Shown: positions 25,837-34,718 of the stretch, piece after piece
Numbering within the stretch: position 1 is the stretch's first letter
How the letters are laid out: each line of letters begins with the position of its first letter
NCBI GenBank assembly: GCA_964425605.1
Contig: CAYRNR010000019.1
Location: forward strand, 12,274 to 76,273
Reading direction: 5' to 3'
Length of the DNA stretch: 64,000 nucleotides
DNA from: CAYRNR01 sp964425605
Lineage (GTDB): Bacteria > Myxococcota_A > UBA796 > UBA9615 > CAYRNR01
Position numbers and translations under genes: made by a program
The notes under the pieces: generated by a model
What the model was told of the DNA's origin: nothing
Databases searched by the model: none
What the model saw: only the letters and a program-made list of their open reading frames with translations

Positions 25837-28356
25837 CTAGCGTCGCCGCGAGCGGACCAGGGCGACACACCCGATCAGGAGCACGAAGCCGACGCCGCGC
25901 GGGCCGGCGTTGGAAGCGCTGCACTCACACCCCCCCTCGTCATCGTCGTCGTCGTCCACCGCGTCGTCGTCCGCCGGCTGCTCGCACGACTGGGCCTCAC
26001 CGTCGCAATCCTCGTCCACGTCGTTGTCGCAGATCTCCTCGGCCGCGGAGTGGATGGCGGGGTCGTGGTCGTCGCAGTCGGTGTCGCACTGCTCGCCGTC
26101 GCCGTCGTAGTCCTGGACCGGGTAACAGCCGGTGTGGTTCGGGTCGAGCTGGTAGTCCCAGATGCCGCGGCCGTAGGTGCCGAAGCGGATGGTGTTCTCG
26201 GCGTACAGGGTCTCGGCGCTCCAGTAGATGGTGACCGGGGCGTCGGCGCCGGTGATATCGATCCACTCGCCGCCGTCGCCGGCGCGCATGTACGCCGAGG
26301 TCTCGGTGCCGGCGAGGATGCGGCCGCTGCCGTCGGGGGCCTCGGCCAGGCTGTACACCATGGTGTCCGGCATGCCCTCGTCCCACTCGTGCCAGGTCAC
26401 GCCGCCGTCGGTGCTGCGGTGGATGGCTGCGTTGGAGTAGCCGCTGCCGCCGATGTAGACCGTGCCCACGTCCAGGGCTGAGGGCAGCAGGGCCTGGCCG
26501 TAGAAGTAGTGGCCGGTGGGCACGTCGTCGAGGGCCTGGGTCCAGGTGACGCCGCGGTCCTCGGAGTGGAAGACACGCCCGGCGCTCGTGGTCAGCCAGG
26601 CCAGCTGCGGATCGAGGGGCGAGAACGCCATGGCGGAGATGTACTCGTACCAGCCGTCGCCGAAGAACTGGTCCGACCACTGGGTCGGGAACCAGCCGTC
26701 ACCGTCGAGCTCGTAGCGGTACAGGTGGGTGGCGCAGAAGAAGAACGCCTCCACGTCCGTCGAATCGGCCACCAGCGGGGGCAGCCAGGCGTACTCCTCG
26801 CCCGGAGGGAAGTCGGCGCCGCCGAGCCACGGCTCGTCCTCGCCGCCGTGGACCAGGATGAAGCCCGGATACACCGAGTACACCAGCTGGTGGGTGCCGT
26901 CTCCGGAGACCATGTGGGCGTAGTCGCCGCTGATCACCTGGTCGAAGGAGAACGGATCGGCGCCGCTGGCCTCGTGGGTGATCTGGTAGCCCTGGTCCTG
27001 GGAGCCGCCGGCCAGGTTGTCGGGGTTCGCCCGCGAGGTGAGCGTCGAGTAGTACTGGCTCACCCGCAGCCCCTGCATGGCGAGATTCTCCACGTTGTCC
27101 AGGCCGTTGCTGGAGCGGTAGAGGCCGCCGTCGGTGGACACGTACCAGATCTCCTCGCCCTCGGGGCCCAGCACCACGTCGATGCCGGGGATGTCCGCGT
27201 GCAGCTTGTGCATGGGATCGCCGTAGTAGTCACCCCAGCCGTTGACGATGTCGAAGGTCTGCCCGTCGGCGGTGAGGTAGACCTCGACGCCGCCCCAGGC
27301 GAAGCGATCCGGGTCGTACACCGACGCCGCGAGGGAGCCCCAGTAGTCGTGCACTCCGGTGATGAACTGCCAGCTCTCCCCGGCGTCGTCGGACCTCATC
27401 AGGGTGCTGGTGTCGATGACGGCCCACAGGCGCGGCGCGCCGGCCTCGCACCCCACCAGCTCGGCCCGCTCCGACTCCATCCCGAGGCTGCCGACGGTGG
27501 TCCACGAGTCGCCGAGGTCGGCGCTCATGTACAGCTCGCCGTTCTCCAGCAGGTAGATCTCGGAGCCGCCGTCGCGCGGTATCCAGAGATCGCCGGCATA
27601 CCCGCCCATGGTCCGCACGATGCTGAACGACCGCCCGCGGTCCATGGAGCGCAGCAACCGATAGCTCCCGTTGGTCCCGGTGATCAGGAACATCGCGTGG
27701 CTGCCGTCCGAGGTGGTGATCAGCCGGCGGATCTCCCACGGGCTGCCCACCCCGCTGGGGACCTGCCAGGTCGCGCCGTCGTCCTCGGAGACGTGGATGT
27801 AGCCCCAGTCGGTGGCCCCGACGATGATGTCGGGCGCGCCCGTGGACTCCGAGGGTGCGACCACCATCCAGTGCACACCTCCGTAGAGGTTGTCGCCGAT
27901 GGGGAACCACTCGTCGCCGCCGATCTCGGTCTTCCAGATGCCGCCCAGGGCGGAGCCCGCATAGAGCCACTGGTGGTCCGACGAGTGCTGGGCCACGTGC
28001 ATGCGCCCGGCGAGGTTGTCGCTGCCCCGCTCCACCCAGATGGGATCGCCGTCGGCTCGCGGGGGCGATGCGACGGCCAGGGCGTTGCGTTTGAGGATCT
28101 GCTGTCGGCCGTTCTCGCGCTCGACGAGCTCGTAGTCCACCCCCTCGGCCGCGCGGTGCATCTGCCGGAACCACGCCTTGCGCGCCTTCTTCTGGACCCG
28201 CTCCGAGTCCTCGTCCAGCCAGTGCTCGGTGGGCGCCGGCAGGGCCGGCCTGGGGTAGTTCGCCGGCTCGTCGTCACCGAGCCGCAGGGCCTGGTAGCCG
28301 CCGAACGCCAGGGCGAACAGGGCCACGGTCACCAGCTGGGGTGCGAATCGTCTCAT
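25837..28356 (-). CDS. BNR/sortilin-like repeat protein with MopE motif and MYXO-CTERM tail
   Basis: An 839-residue exported protein. ATG 28356 follows GAGGAGAAGG. The N-terminal hydrophobic segment (FAPQLVTVALFALAFGGY) is a signal or anchor. Most of the length holds Asp-box/BNR-type repeats (for example SEDRGVTWTQAL, STDGGVTWHEW, SDDAGESWQF), the fold of sortilin and sialidase propellers. Near the end is a MopE-like metal-binding motif (CDDHDPAIHSAAEEICDNDV), then Asp-rich tether, and a MYXO-CTERM-like tail: GGCECSASNAGPRG, a hydrophobic helix and RSRRR. It is probably sorted to the outer surface. It starts 13 bases after the acyl-CoA dehydrogenase stop. Confidence 0.82.
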   Translation of the reverse strand: MRRFAPQLVTVALFALAFGGYQALRLGDDEPANYPRPALPAPTEHWLDEDSERVQKKARKAWFRQMHRAAEGVDYELVERENGRQQILKRNALAVASPPRADGDPIWVERGSDNLAGRMHVAQHSSDHQWLYAGSALGGIWKTEIGGDEWFPIGDNLYGGVHWMVVAPSESTGAPDIIVGATDWGYIHVSEDDGATWQVPSGVGSPWEIRRLITTSDGSHAMFLITGTNGSYRLLRSMDRGRSFSIVRTMGGYAGDLWIPRDGGSEIYLLENGELYMSADLGDSWTTVGSLGMESERAELVGCEAGAPRLWAVIDTSTLMRSDDAGESWQFITGVHDYWGSLAASVYDPDRFAWGGVEVYLTADGQTFDIVNGWGDYYGDPMHKLHADIPGIDVVLGPEGEEIWYVSTDGGLYRSSNGLDNVENLAMQGLRVSQYYSTLTSRANPDNLAGGSQDQGYQITHEASGADPFSFDQVISGDYAHMVSGDGTHQLVYSVYPGFILVHGGEDEPWLGGADFPPGEEYAWLPPLVADSTDVEAFFFCATHLYRYELDGDGWFPTQWSDQFFGDGWYEYISAMAFSPLDPQLAWLTTSAGRVFHSEDRGVTWTQALDDVPTGHYFYGQALLPSALDVGTVYIGGSGYSNAAIHRSTDGGVTWHEWDEGMPDTMVYSLAEAPDGSGRILAGTETSAYMRAGDGGEWIDITGADAPVTIYWSAETLYAENTIRFGTYGRGIWDYQLDPNHTGCYPVQDYDGDGEQCDTDCDDHDPAIHSAAEEICDNDVDEDCDGEAQSCEQPADDDAVDDDDDDEGGCECSASNAGPRGVGFVLLIGCVALVRSRRR

Positions 28357-28369
28357 CGAGGCCTTCTCC

Positions 28370-29518
28370 TCAGCGGTCCGAAAGCAGCGCACGGCCGGTG
28401 ACCATGCGGGCGATCTGGTTGGTGCCGGTGTAGATCTGGGTCAGCTTGGCGTCGCGCATCATCCGCTCCACCGGGAACTCGCGCGAGTAGCCGTACCCCC
28501 CCATCACCTGCACCGCGTCCGTGGTGACCTTCATGGCGGTGTCGCTGGCCAGCACCTTGGCCATACCCCCGTGCAGGGCGCCGGCCTTGGCGTCCCCCTC
28601 GTCGAACTCCACGGCCGCGCGGTACGTCAGCAGCCGCGCCGCCTCCACGGCCGTGGCCATGTCCGAGATCATGAACTGGATGGGCGCCAGCGCCGCGATG
28701 GGCTTGCCGAACTGGACCCGCTCCCGCGCGAACTTCATGGCGTGGTCCAGCGCACCCTGGGCGATCCCCACCGCCTGGGCCGCGCAGAACAGCCGGTTCT
28801 GCGACAGCGTCCCCATCAGGTTGGCGAAGCCCGTGCCCTCGGCGCCGATACGATTCGCCGCGGGCACGCGCATCCCCTCGAAGAACAGCTCGGAGTTGAC
28901 CGAACCGCGCATCCCCATCTTGTGCTCGTTCTTGCCGTAGCTCAGCCCCGGCGTCCCCTTCTCCACCACGAACGCGCTGACGCCGCGGCCGCCCATGTCC
29001 GGGTCGGTGTACGCGTACAGCACGAACAGATCGGCCACCGATCCGTTGGTGATGAAGCACTTCTGGCCGTCCACGACGTAGTCGTCCCCATCGCGCACGG
29101 CGCGCGTCCGCATGGCCAGCACGTCCGAACCCGCCCCGGGCTCCGTGGCCGCGAATGCCGTCAGCAGCGCGGAGTGTCCGCCAAGGGGCGCCAGGAATCG
29201 CTCCTTCAGCTCCTCGGAGCCGCCGTGCAGGATCGGCAACATCCCGTCGGTCTGCGCGATGATCAGCAGCGCGGAAGACGCACACACCCGCGCGATCTCC
29301 TCGAGCATCAGCACCATCGTGTGCATCTTGCACTCGTACCCGCCGTACTGCGCCGGCAGCACCGGGTTGAGCAGACCGTTGGCCGCGAACACCTGCCGCG
29401 CCTCCTCGGGGAACCGCTGCTGCTCGTCCAGCTCGGCGGCCCGCGGCTCGATCTCGTCGGCCACGATCCGCTGCACCGTGTCGAGGATCATCCGTTGCTC
29501 TTGGGTGGGTCGAAACAC
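28370..29518 (-). CDS. Acyl-CoA dehydrogenase family protein
   Basis: A 382-residue flavoprotein of standard family length, with a GTG start. FAD and substrate motifs are present: AATEPGAGSD, CFITNGSVAD, GKPIAALAPIQFMISDM and the signature QVMGGYGYSREFPVERMMRDAKL. In the C-terminal motif QIYTGTNQI, the position usually holding the catalytic Glu (YEGTNQ) is Thr, so the base must lie elsewhere, as in isovaleryl-CoA dehydrogenase, or the enzyme has a different role. It lies between a glycosyltransferase and a surface propeller gene on the same strand, an unusual context for fatty-acid oxidation. Confidence 0.85.
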   Translation of the reverse strand: MFRPTQEQRMILDTVQRIVADEIEPRAAELDEQQRFPEEARQVFAANGLLNPVLPAQYGGYECKMHTMVLMLEEIARVCASSALLIIAQTDGMLPILHGGSEELKERFLAPLGGHSALLTAFAATEPGAGSDVLAMRTRAVRDGDDYVVDGQKCFITNGSVADLFVLYAYTDPDMGGRGVSAFVVEKGTPGLSYGKNEHKMGMRGSVNSELFFEGMRVPAANRIGAEGTGFANLMGTLSQNRLFCAAQAVGIAQGALDHAMKFARERVQFGKPIAALAPIQFMISDMATAVEAARLLTYRAAVEFDEGDAKAGALHGGMAKVLASDTAMKVTTDAVQVMGGYGYSREFPVERMMRDAKLTQIYTGTNQIARMVTGRALLSDR

Positions 29519-29574
29519 GGCAGCGCCTTTCGTCCGGGTGGGGCCGAGGACACTCTAGCAGACCGGCAGCGGGC

Positions 29575-30990
29575 CTAGTCGTTCTTGTCGCTGCCGCCGC
29601 CCTTCCACCGGTCCTGGGGGATCAGGGTCTGGTGGTGATGGCGCTCGCTGCGGTTGCGGCTGAAGTCGTCGCTCCAGGGGTCCTGGGGATCGGGGTAGTA
29701 CGCGCGGGCGTGGCGGTGGTAGGCCAGGGTCTGGTTCACGCTCACCCCCAGGATCGCCGCGGCGGCGACGCCAGCGACCGCCGGACCGATCCAGCCGCGT
29801 CCGATTGCGCGGGCCAGGGCCACCCCCAGCAGCGCGACAGCCAGGCCGGGGAAGGGGTACAGCACCAGCAGATGACTGGGGTGGTGGTAGCTCACGGTGA
29901 ACGGCGAGCACAGGAACACCAGCCCGAACACGATCCAGACGAAGGCCACGGGCCCGCGCGGCAACCTCCCCACCCCCACGAAGCTCAGCAGGGGCACGGC
30001 GATCACGGCCGCGCAGAAGGCCACGATCAGCGGCGCGTTGTGGGCCACGTCGATCCCCTCGAGGATGCCGAACCACTCCGTGTCCCAGATCTCCCCGCCC
30101 ACGATCACCGCCAGCGTCTGCTTGCTGCGCACGACCAGGTTGGTCAGGTACTCGAGGTTGTCGATGTCGTCCTTGGGCGTGGGGGTGAGCAGGCGGTCGA
30201 ACATCAGCCGGACGGTCACGAACCCGTTGACGGCGTTGTGGACCAGCAGGGGCAGCGCCCCGGCGACGAACGCGGCGGCGGAAGCGGCGGCCTGCCGCGG
30301 CGTCACGCCCGACCGACCGACGCGACCGCGCAGGACCACGAGGCCGGCCACGGCGCAGGCGCCGAGGTACCAAAGGAACGTGATCTTGTGCGCCAGGCCG
30401 AGCCCGAACATCAGGCCGCCTCCGGCCGCGTACAGGAGTCCGTGGCGCTCGGACCGCCGCATCCGCTGGAAGCACAGCAGGCCCAGCCAGAACAGCGCGA
30501 CGGTGAAGATCTCCTCCTTGTAGTGGCCCTGCCGGGTGAAGTGCACGAACACGGGGTGGGCGCAGGTGAGCAGCGTCGCCCCCAGCGCCGCCGCCGTCCC
30601 GAACCAGCTCCTCAGGAGCACGAACGCCGCCATCATCCCCAGCAGGGACACGACGATGGGCATCAGCCGCAGGGCGAACGGGTTGTTGCCCAGGACCCAC
30701 AGGAACGGGAGCTGCAGGTACAGCTCCACCGCGCCCACGTATTGGTTGTCCTCCATCAGCGGCAGGTATCGGCCGGCCAGGGACACGCCCTCCAGCGTGT
30801 CCGCTCCGTGGGTCGGCAGCGCGGCGGTGGGCCGCAACAGGTGCTGACGCACGAACAGGCTCTCGTCGATCTCCTCGGCGTTGAGCCGGGGCACGGTGAT
30901 GCTGGGCAGGCACAGGGACAGGAACACCGCAGCGATCAGCGCCAGGGGCGCGGCCGTGGTCAGCAGGCGCTGGCGGGTTTCGGGCGTCAC
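29575..30990 (-). CDS. GT39/ArnT-like membrane glycosyltransferase
   Basis: A 471-residue integral membrane protein with about ten or more hydrophobic helices and an acidic loop after the first (LNAEEIDESLFVRQHLL), where dolichyl-phosphate-mannose and ArnT-type enzymes carry catalytic Asp/Glu. Such enzymes transfer sugars from polyprenyl-phosphate donors to proteins or lipids on the outer face of the inner membrane. GTG 30990 overlaps the stop of the heparinase-like gene and follows AGGAGAAGAG. The hydrophilic C-terminal tail has His/Arg/Lys. The acceptor is unknown; a surface glycoprotein encoded next door is possible. Confidence 0.75.
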   Translation of the reverse strand: MTPETRQRLLTTAAPLALIAAVFLSLCLPSITVPRLNAEEIDESLFVRQHLLRPTAALPTHGADTLEGVSLAGRYLPLMEDNQYVGAVELYLQLPFLWVLGNNPFALRLMPIVVSLLGMMAAFVLLRSWFGTAAALGATLLTCAHPVFVHFTRQGHYKEEIFTVALFWLGLLCFQRMRRSERHGLLYAAGGGLMFGLGLAHKITFLWYLGACAVAGLVVLRGRVGRSGVTPRQAAASAAAFVAGALPLLVHNAVNGFVTVRLMFDRLLTPTPKDDIDNLEYLTNLVVRSKQTLAVIVGGEIWDTEWFGILEGIDVAHNAPLIVAFCAAVIAVPLLSFVGVGRLPRGPVAFVWIVFGLVFLCSPFTVSYHHPSHLLVLYPFPGLAVALLGVALARAIGRGWIGPAVAGVAAAAILGVSVNQTLAYHRHARAYYPDPQDPWSDDFSRNRSERHHHQTLIPQDRWKGGGSDKND

Positions 30991-33900
30991 CTCTTCTCCT
31001 GCAGGCCGGGCCGACGACGGAGCGCCAGGACGAGGGGGAGCCAGGAGACGAGCAGGGGGCCCGCGCTGGCCCCGGCCGCCGCGCAGGCGCAGTCGCCGCC
31101 AGGGTTGGTGTTCAGTCCCGCGTCGTCGTCTCCAGCGTCGTCGTCGCCCGCGTCGTCGTCGTCGCCCGCGGCCGAGTCGTCGTCGTCGCCCGCGGCCACG
31201 ACGGTCTCTCCCTCCACCTCGAACGCGACCACCGCACGATCCGCGTACTCCCCCACCGTGGCGGTCACGGCGACCTCGTAGAGCCCGGGGAGGTCGGGGG
31301 TGAACGACATCGAGTCCTGCGCCGCCGCTGGGAGCTCTGCGGTGGACATCTCCGGGCGCCGCTGGAGCTCCCAGGCGAAGGTGAGGCCGACGTCGCCCAG
31401 CGTGCACGATCCGGAGGCGTCCAGGGTCGCCTCGGCCCCCAGCTCGACCACCGCGGGTTCATCGAGGACCACGCCAGCCAGCCTGAGGTTGCCCACCACG
31501 TGCCGAGCGGCGGCCGCGGTCTCCACGATCCCGGGGCCGGCCACGTCCAACCACCACGCGGTGGGCCCATCGTCTTGCCAGCCGCAAGCACCGTCGGGCT
31601 CGGCCCCCTCGATCCGGGGCAGGGACAGACGCGCGCTCGGAACGCCGAAGTCCTGTCCCAGCAGCGCGGCGCGCCAGTGGGTCGGAGCGCCGTCGGGGTC
31701 CAGCTCCACGCGTAGCGTGTAGAGGACCTCTGGATCGTCCGCCGTGCCCCCGAACCAGCCGTACAGGGCGGTGTCATCGACGCAGTAGGCGCCGGCCGAG
31801 GCCTCCAGCAGGGGGCGGCCGTCCGGGCCGCGGACCTCCCGGTCCTGGGCGATCCACGCCTCGCAGGCCCCGTCCACCCAGGTCCAGCTCGTGCACGTGT
31901 CCCCGCACTCGCCGACGAGCAGATCCACCGCCTCGAACTCCCCCTCGACGGCCGGCTCGGCCAGCAGAAGGGACAGGAACTCGGCGGGCTGTTCGCCGTC
32001 GGTCTCCACCGACGTCTCCACCACGGTGTGGGTCAGCTCCAGCCAGTGCCCCTCGTCGTGGATGTCCTCGCGCGTGGTCCGGGTCTCGTCCAGGGGCGAC
32101 AAGACCGCCAGCGTCAGGCGGGCGCCGTCGCGGGTACAGGTGGCGCCGTGTCCGGTGGACTCGAACGTCCCGCCGCTGGAGCCCCCACAGTGGGTGTGCA
32201 GCGTGTGCGTCAGGGTGTGCGGGGCGACGTCGTCCACCTCCACGCGGTCGTGCAGCACCATGAACCGATCGGCCACCAGGGCCATGCGCCGCCAGATCCG
32301 TGTATCGGGCACGCGGTGGTGGTAGTCGGTGGTCGCCTCGGCCAGGGCGATGCCCTCGGCGCCGATGTCCGAGGCCACCAGATAGGCCAACCCGTCCCCC
32401 GACGCCGTCCAGCCCCCCTCCACCGAGTAGTCGGTCAGCACGAGATCGCCGTCGGGGCCCTCGGCGAACGGCGGCACCGAGAGCACGGGCATGGCGGGCC
32501 CCTCGCCGTCCACCAGGATGAGGTTGTGGTTGCTCGGCGCCCAGACCTTCTCGTGGTCCCCCCACCCGAGATACCCCGCGTCGAGGATCAGCGATTCCCC
32601 CCCCGCGTAGAGCATGACCGACGTGCCGTCGGGGTGCTCGTGCCCGGCCGCGCCGTCGATGAGCTGCCCCCACCGGGTCCGGGACACCGCCGCGGCGCGC
32701 CCGTGTTCGCACATCATCGAGGCATACGTGGCGTCGGTCTCCCAGCCGCTGCGGAAGATCACCTGCCCGGCGTAGGGCAGCACCTGGTGCCGATGCAGGC
32801 CCAGATCGTCGGGGGAGGCCGGGGCGATGGAGTCGTCGTACGCCGCGAGGATCAGCGGGGCGACGTCGGTGGAGCCCCCCGCGGACTGGCCGTTGAGCTC
32901 CCAGGCCCAGCGGTGCAGGCCGGCATTCTCGAAGCCGTCGCCGACGAAGACGCCGAAGAACATCCGCGAGCCCGGCGTGCAGTCGTCGAACGGCGGCATC
33001 GTCCCGTCGGGCAGCTGGGTCCGGATGGCCCACAACAGCGTGTCCGCGAGCACCGGCCCGGTCCACATGTCCGGCAGCGTGTACGGTTGCTCGGCCCCCA
33101 GGACGTAGTACGGCGGGATCGGCTCGTCGAAGGCCATCACGTAGTCCGCGCCGCCGGTGTAGCGGTGCCACGCCCACAGGAACGCCGCGAGGTCGATCCC
33201 CGAGTAGCTCAGGTAGGAACCGGCCTCCTGGTACCCGCCGTCCTCGTCGTCGAGGATGTCGCCGAAGGTCAGATCGGTGGCCCGCACGGCGAAGTCGATC
33301 CACGCGGCCGGATCGTAGCGGCCGTCCGCCTCGACGGCCTCGAAGGCCTCGCCGTTGAGGGCGATGGCGGCGAGCCCCAGGGCCGCGGCGCTCTTGGTGC
33401 GGTGGTTGTTCACCAGGGTGCGGCAGGCGATCCAGTTCTCGATGGCGAAGTCGGCGTAGAAGTCCGCGGTCAGGTCGGCGACGTTCTGGACCACAGCGTC
33501 GCGGTCGTCGCCGAGGACGTCGCGATCCGCCCCGAGCAGCAGATCCACCGCCTCGGCCCACAGGTGCAACTCCTGGGCGGTGAAGATGTCCTCGACGAAG
33601 TCGATGAACCCCTTGGCGCGGGACTCGGTGTACATGGCCAGGAGATAGGTCACGGCCCGCTCGCCCATCGCGTCCCGGGCGGCCTCGTCCTCGAAGGGCA
33701 CCACGTCGCCGGACTCGTCCACCGTGCGGTCCATGAAGAACAGCCAGGCCGCGGCGCGGGCGGCGTTGGCCTTGCTCAGCTCCGGATAGGGCCCGTGATC
33801 GTCGAGATCGGTCTCCACCTGGGCCAGCGTGACCAGCCGCGAGACCTGGGAGCGGTAGGGCTCGCGGTCGAGCCGCGACCGGATCACCTCGAGCTCCTCC

Positions 33901-34022
33901 GGCACCAGACAGGTGCGGGGGTGGGGCCCGGCCTCGGTCATTTCACCGGCGAGCCACGTCTCGGCAGCAGAGGCGCACGGAACGGCGAAGACCACCCACA
34001 GGATCAGGAGACGACGATGCAT
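30987..34022 (-). CDS. Heparinase II/III-like polysaccharide lyase with MYXO-CTERM tail
   Basis: A 1011-residue exported protein. ATG 34022 gives a compact signal peptide (RRLLILWVVFAVPCASA). An alpha/alpha toroid region with NNHRTKSAAALGL and YQEAGSYLSYS is followed by the beta-sandwich signature GHEHPDGTSVMLYAGGESLI, both characteristic of heparinase II/III and alginate-lyase relatives, with Asn, His and Tyr candidates for uronic-acid elimination. A PKD-like region then leads to an Asp-rich tether (GDDDDSAAGDDDDAGDDDAG) and a MYXO-CTERM-like end: GGDCACAAAGASAG, hydrophobic helix, LRRRPG. It probably degrades or remodels anionic polysaccharide at the cell surface. Confidence 0.75.
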   Translation of the reverse strand: MHRRLLILWVVFAVPCASAAETWLAGEMTEAGPHPRTCLVPEELEVIRSRLDREPYRSQVSRLVTLAQVETDLDDHGPYPELSKANAARAAAWLFFMDRTVDESGDVVPFEDEAARDAMGERAVTYLLAMYTESRAKGFIDFVEDIFTAQELHLWAEAVDLLLGADRDVLGDDRDAVVQNVADLTADFYADFAIENWIACRTLVNNHRTKSAAALGLAAIALNGEAFEAVEADGRYDPAAWIDFAVRATDLTFGDILDDEDGGYQEAGSYLSYSGIDLAAFLWAWHRYTGGADYVMAFDEPIPPYYVLGAEQPYTLPDMWTGPVLADTLLWAIRTQLPDGTMPPFDDCTPGSRMFFGVFVGDGFENAGLHRWAWELNGQSAGGSTDVAPLILAAYDDSIAPASPDDLGLHRHQVLPYAGQVIFRSGWETDATYASMMCEHGRAAAVSRTRWGQLIDGAAGHEHPDGTSVMLYAGGESLILDAGYLGWGDHEKVWAPSNHNLILVDGEGPAMPVLSVPPFAEGPDGDLVLTDYSVEGGWTASGDGLAYLVASDIGAEGIALAEATTDYHHRVPDTRIWRRMALVADRFMVLHDRVEVDDVAPHTLTHTLHTHCGGSSGGTFESTGHGATCTRDGARLTLAVLSPLDETRTTREDIHDEGHWLELTHTVVETSVETDGEQPAEFLSLLLAEPAVEGEFEAVDLLVGECGDTCTSWTWVDGACEAWIAQDREVRGPDGRPLLEASAGAYCVDDTALYGWFGGTADDPEVLYTLRVELDPDGAPTHWRAALLGQDFGVPSARLSLPRIEGAEPDGACGWQDDGPTAWWLDVAGPGIVETAAAARHVVGNLRLAGVVLDEPAVVELGAEATLDASGSCTLGDVGLTFAWELQRRPEMSTAELPAAAQDSMSFTPDLPGLYEVAVTATVGEYADRAVVAFEVEGETVVAAGDDDDSAAGDDDDAGDDDAGDDDAGLNTNPGGDCACAAAGASAGPLLVSWLPLVLALRRRPGLQEKR

Positions 34023-34078
34023 CCCGAGGATCATCGCACAAACCGCGCCGATCCCGTTGACGGCCGCCCACCCCATAA

Positions 34079-34097
34079 TTAGGCAAGGCTAACAGGG
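34079..34097. promoter_or_regulatory. Possible iron-regulator (DtxR/IdeR-like) box
   Basis: TTAGGCAAGGCTAACAGGG matches the DtxR/IdeR consensus TTAGGTTAGGCTAACCTAA at 13 of 19 positions. It is an AT-richer patch in the divergent spacer between the lyase and the peroxiredoxin, 30 bases before the latter. Speculative. Confidence 0.25.
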
Positions 34098-34126
34098 CCA
34101 AAAGCTCTGCGAGAGGGAGGTCAGGG

Positions 34127-34687
34127 ATGAGGGATCTGGGTGAATTCGTCCTGCTTGTCGTTCTGGTGGTGAGCTGCGCGACCTTCGGCGCCGCGGCGTC
34201 CGAGCCGCGCGTGGCGCTCGACATCGGGGAACGCGCCCCGGACATCGCGCTCCCCGACCAGTTCGGATACGACGCCAAGCTGAGCAGCTACTGGGACGAG
34301 GGCCCCCTGGTGGTGTTCTTCTACCCCAAGGACTTCACACCCCACTGCACCCAGGAGGCCATCAGCTTCCGCGAGGCCCGCGACGAGCTCCAGGACCTCG
34401 GCCTCACCGTGGTGGGCATCTCCATCGACACCGTGGGCTCCCACCTGCGCTTCGACCAGACCTACGACCTGCAGTATCCGCTGCTGTCCGACGTGCACGC
34501 CCGCGCCGCCGAGGCCTTCCGCGTGCGGGACTCCCACCAGGGCTTCGTGCTGGCGCGCCGCGCCACGTTCTTGATCGACCGCGGCGGCGAGATCGCCTGG
34601 GTCTGGGACCCGGTGGACCCCGTGGAGCACGCCAGCGCCGTCATCGCCGAGGCGAAACGTCTGGGCGTGGTGGGCGGCGACGGCTGA
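34127..34687 (+). CDS. Exported peroxiredoxin (BCP/AhpC-TSA family)
   Basis: A 186-residue thiol peroxidase with an N-terminal hydrophobic export signal (EFVLLVVLVVSCATFGAAA), so it acts in the periplasm or is membrane-attached. The peroxidatic Cys lies in FYPKDFTPHCTQEAISF. The second Cys found five residues later in many BCP proteins is absent, which points to a 1-Cys mechanism using an outside thiol. Later family features are VVGISIDTVGSH and RRATFLID. ATG 34127 follows AGGGAGGT. A possible iron-responsive site lies upstream. It would protect the envelope from hydroperoxides. Confidence 0.85.
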   Translation: MRDLGEFVLLVVLVVSCATFGAAASEPRVALDIGERAPDIALPDQFGYDAKLSSYWDEGPLVVFFYPKDFTPHCTQEAISFREARDELQDLGLTVVGISIDTVGSHLRFDQTYDLQYPLLSDVHARAAEAFRVRDSHQGFVLARRATFLIDRGGEIAWVWDPVDPVEHASAVIAEAKRLGVVGGDG

Positions 34688-34718
34688 TACAATCCCCCCA
34701 CCCAGGGTGAGGGGATCG

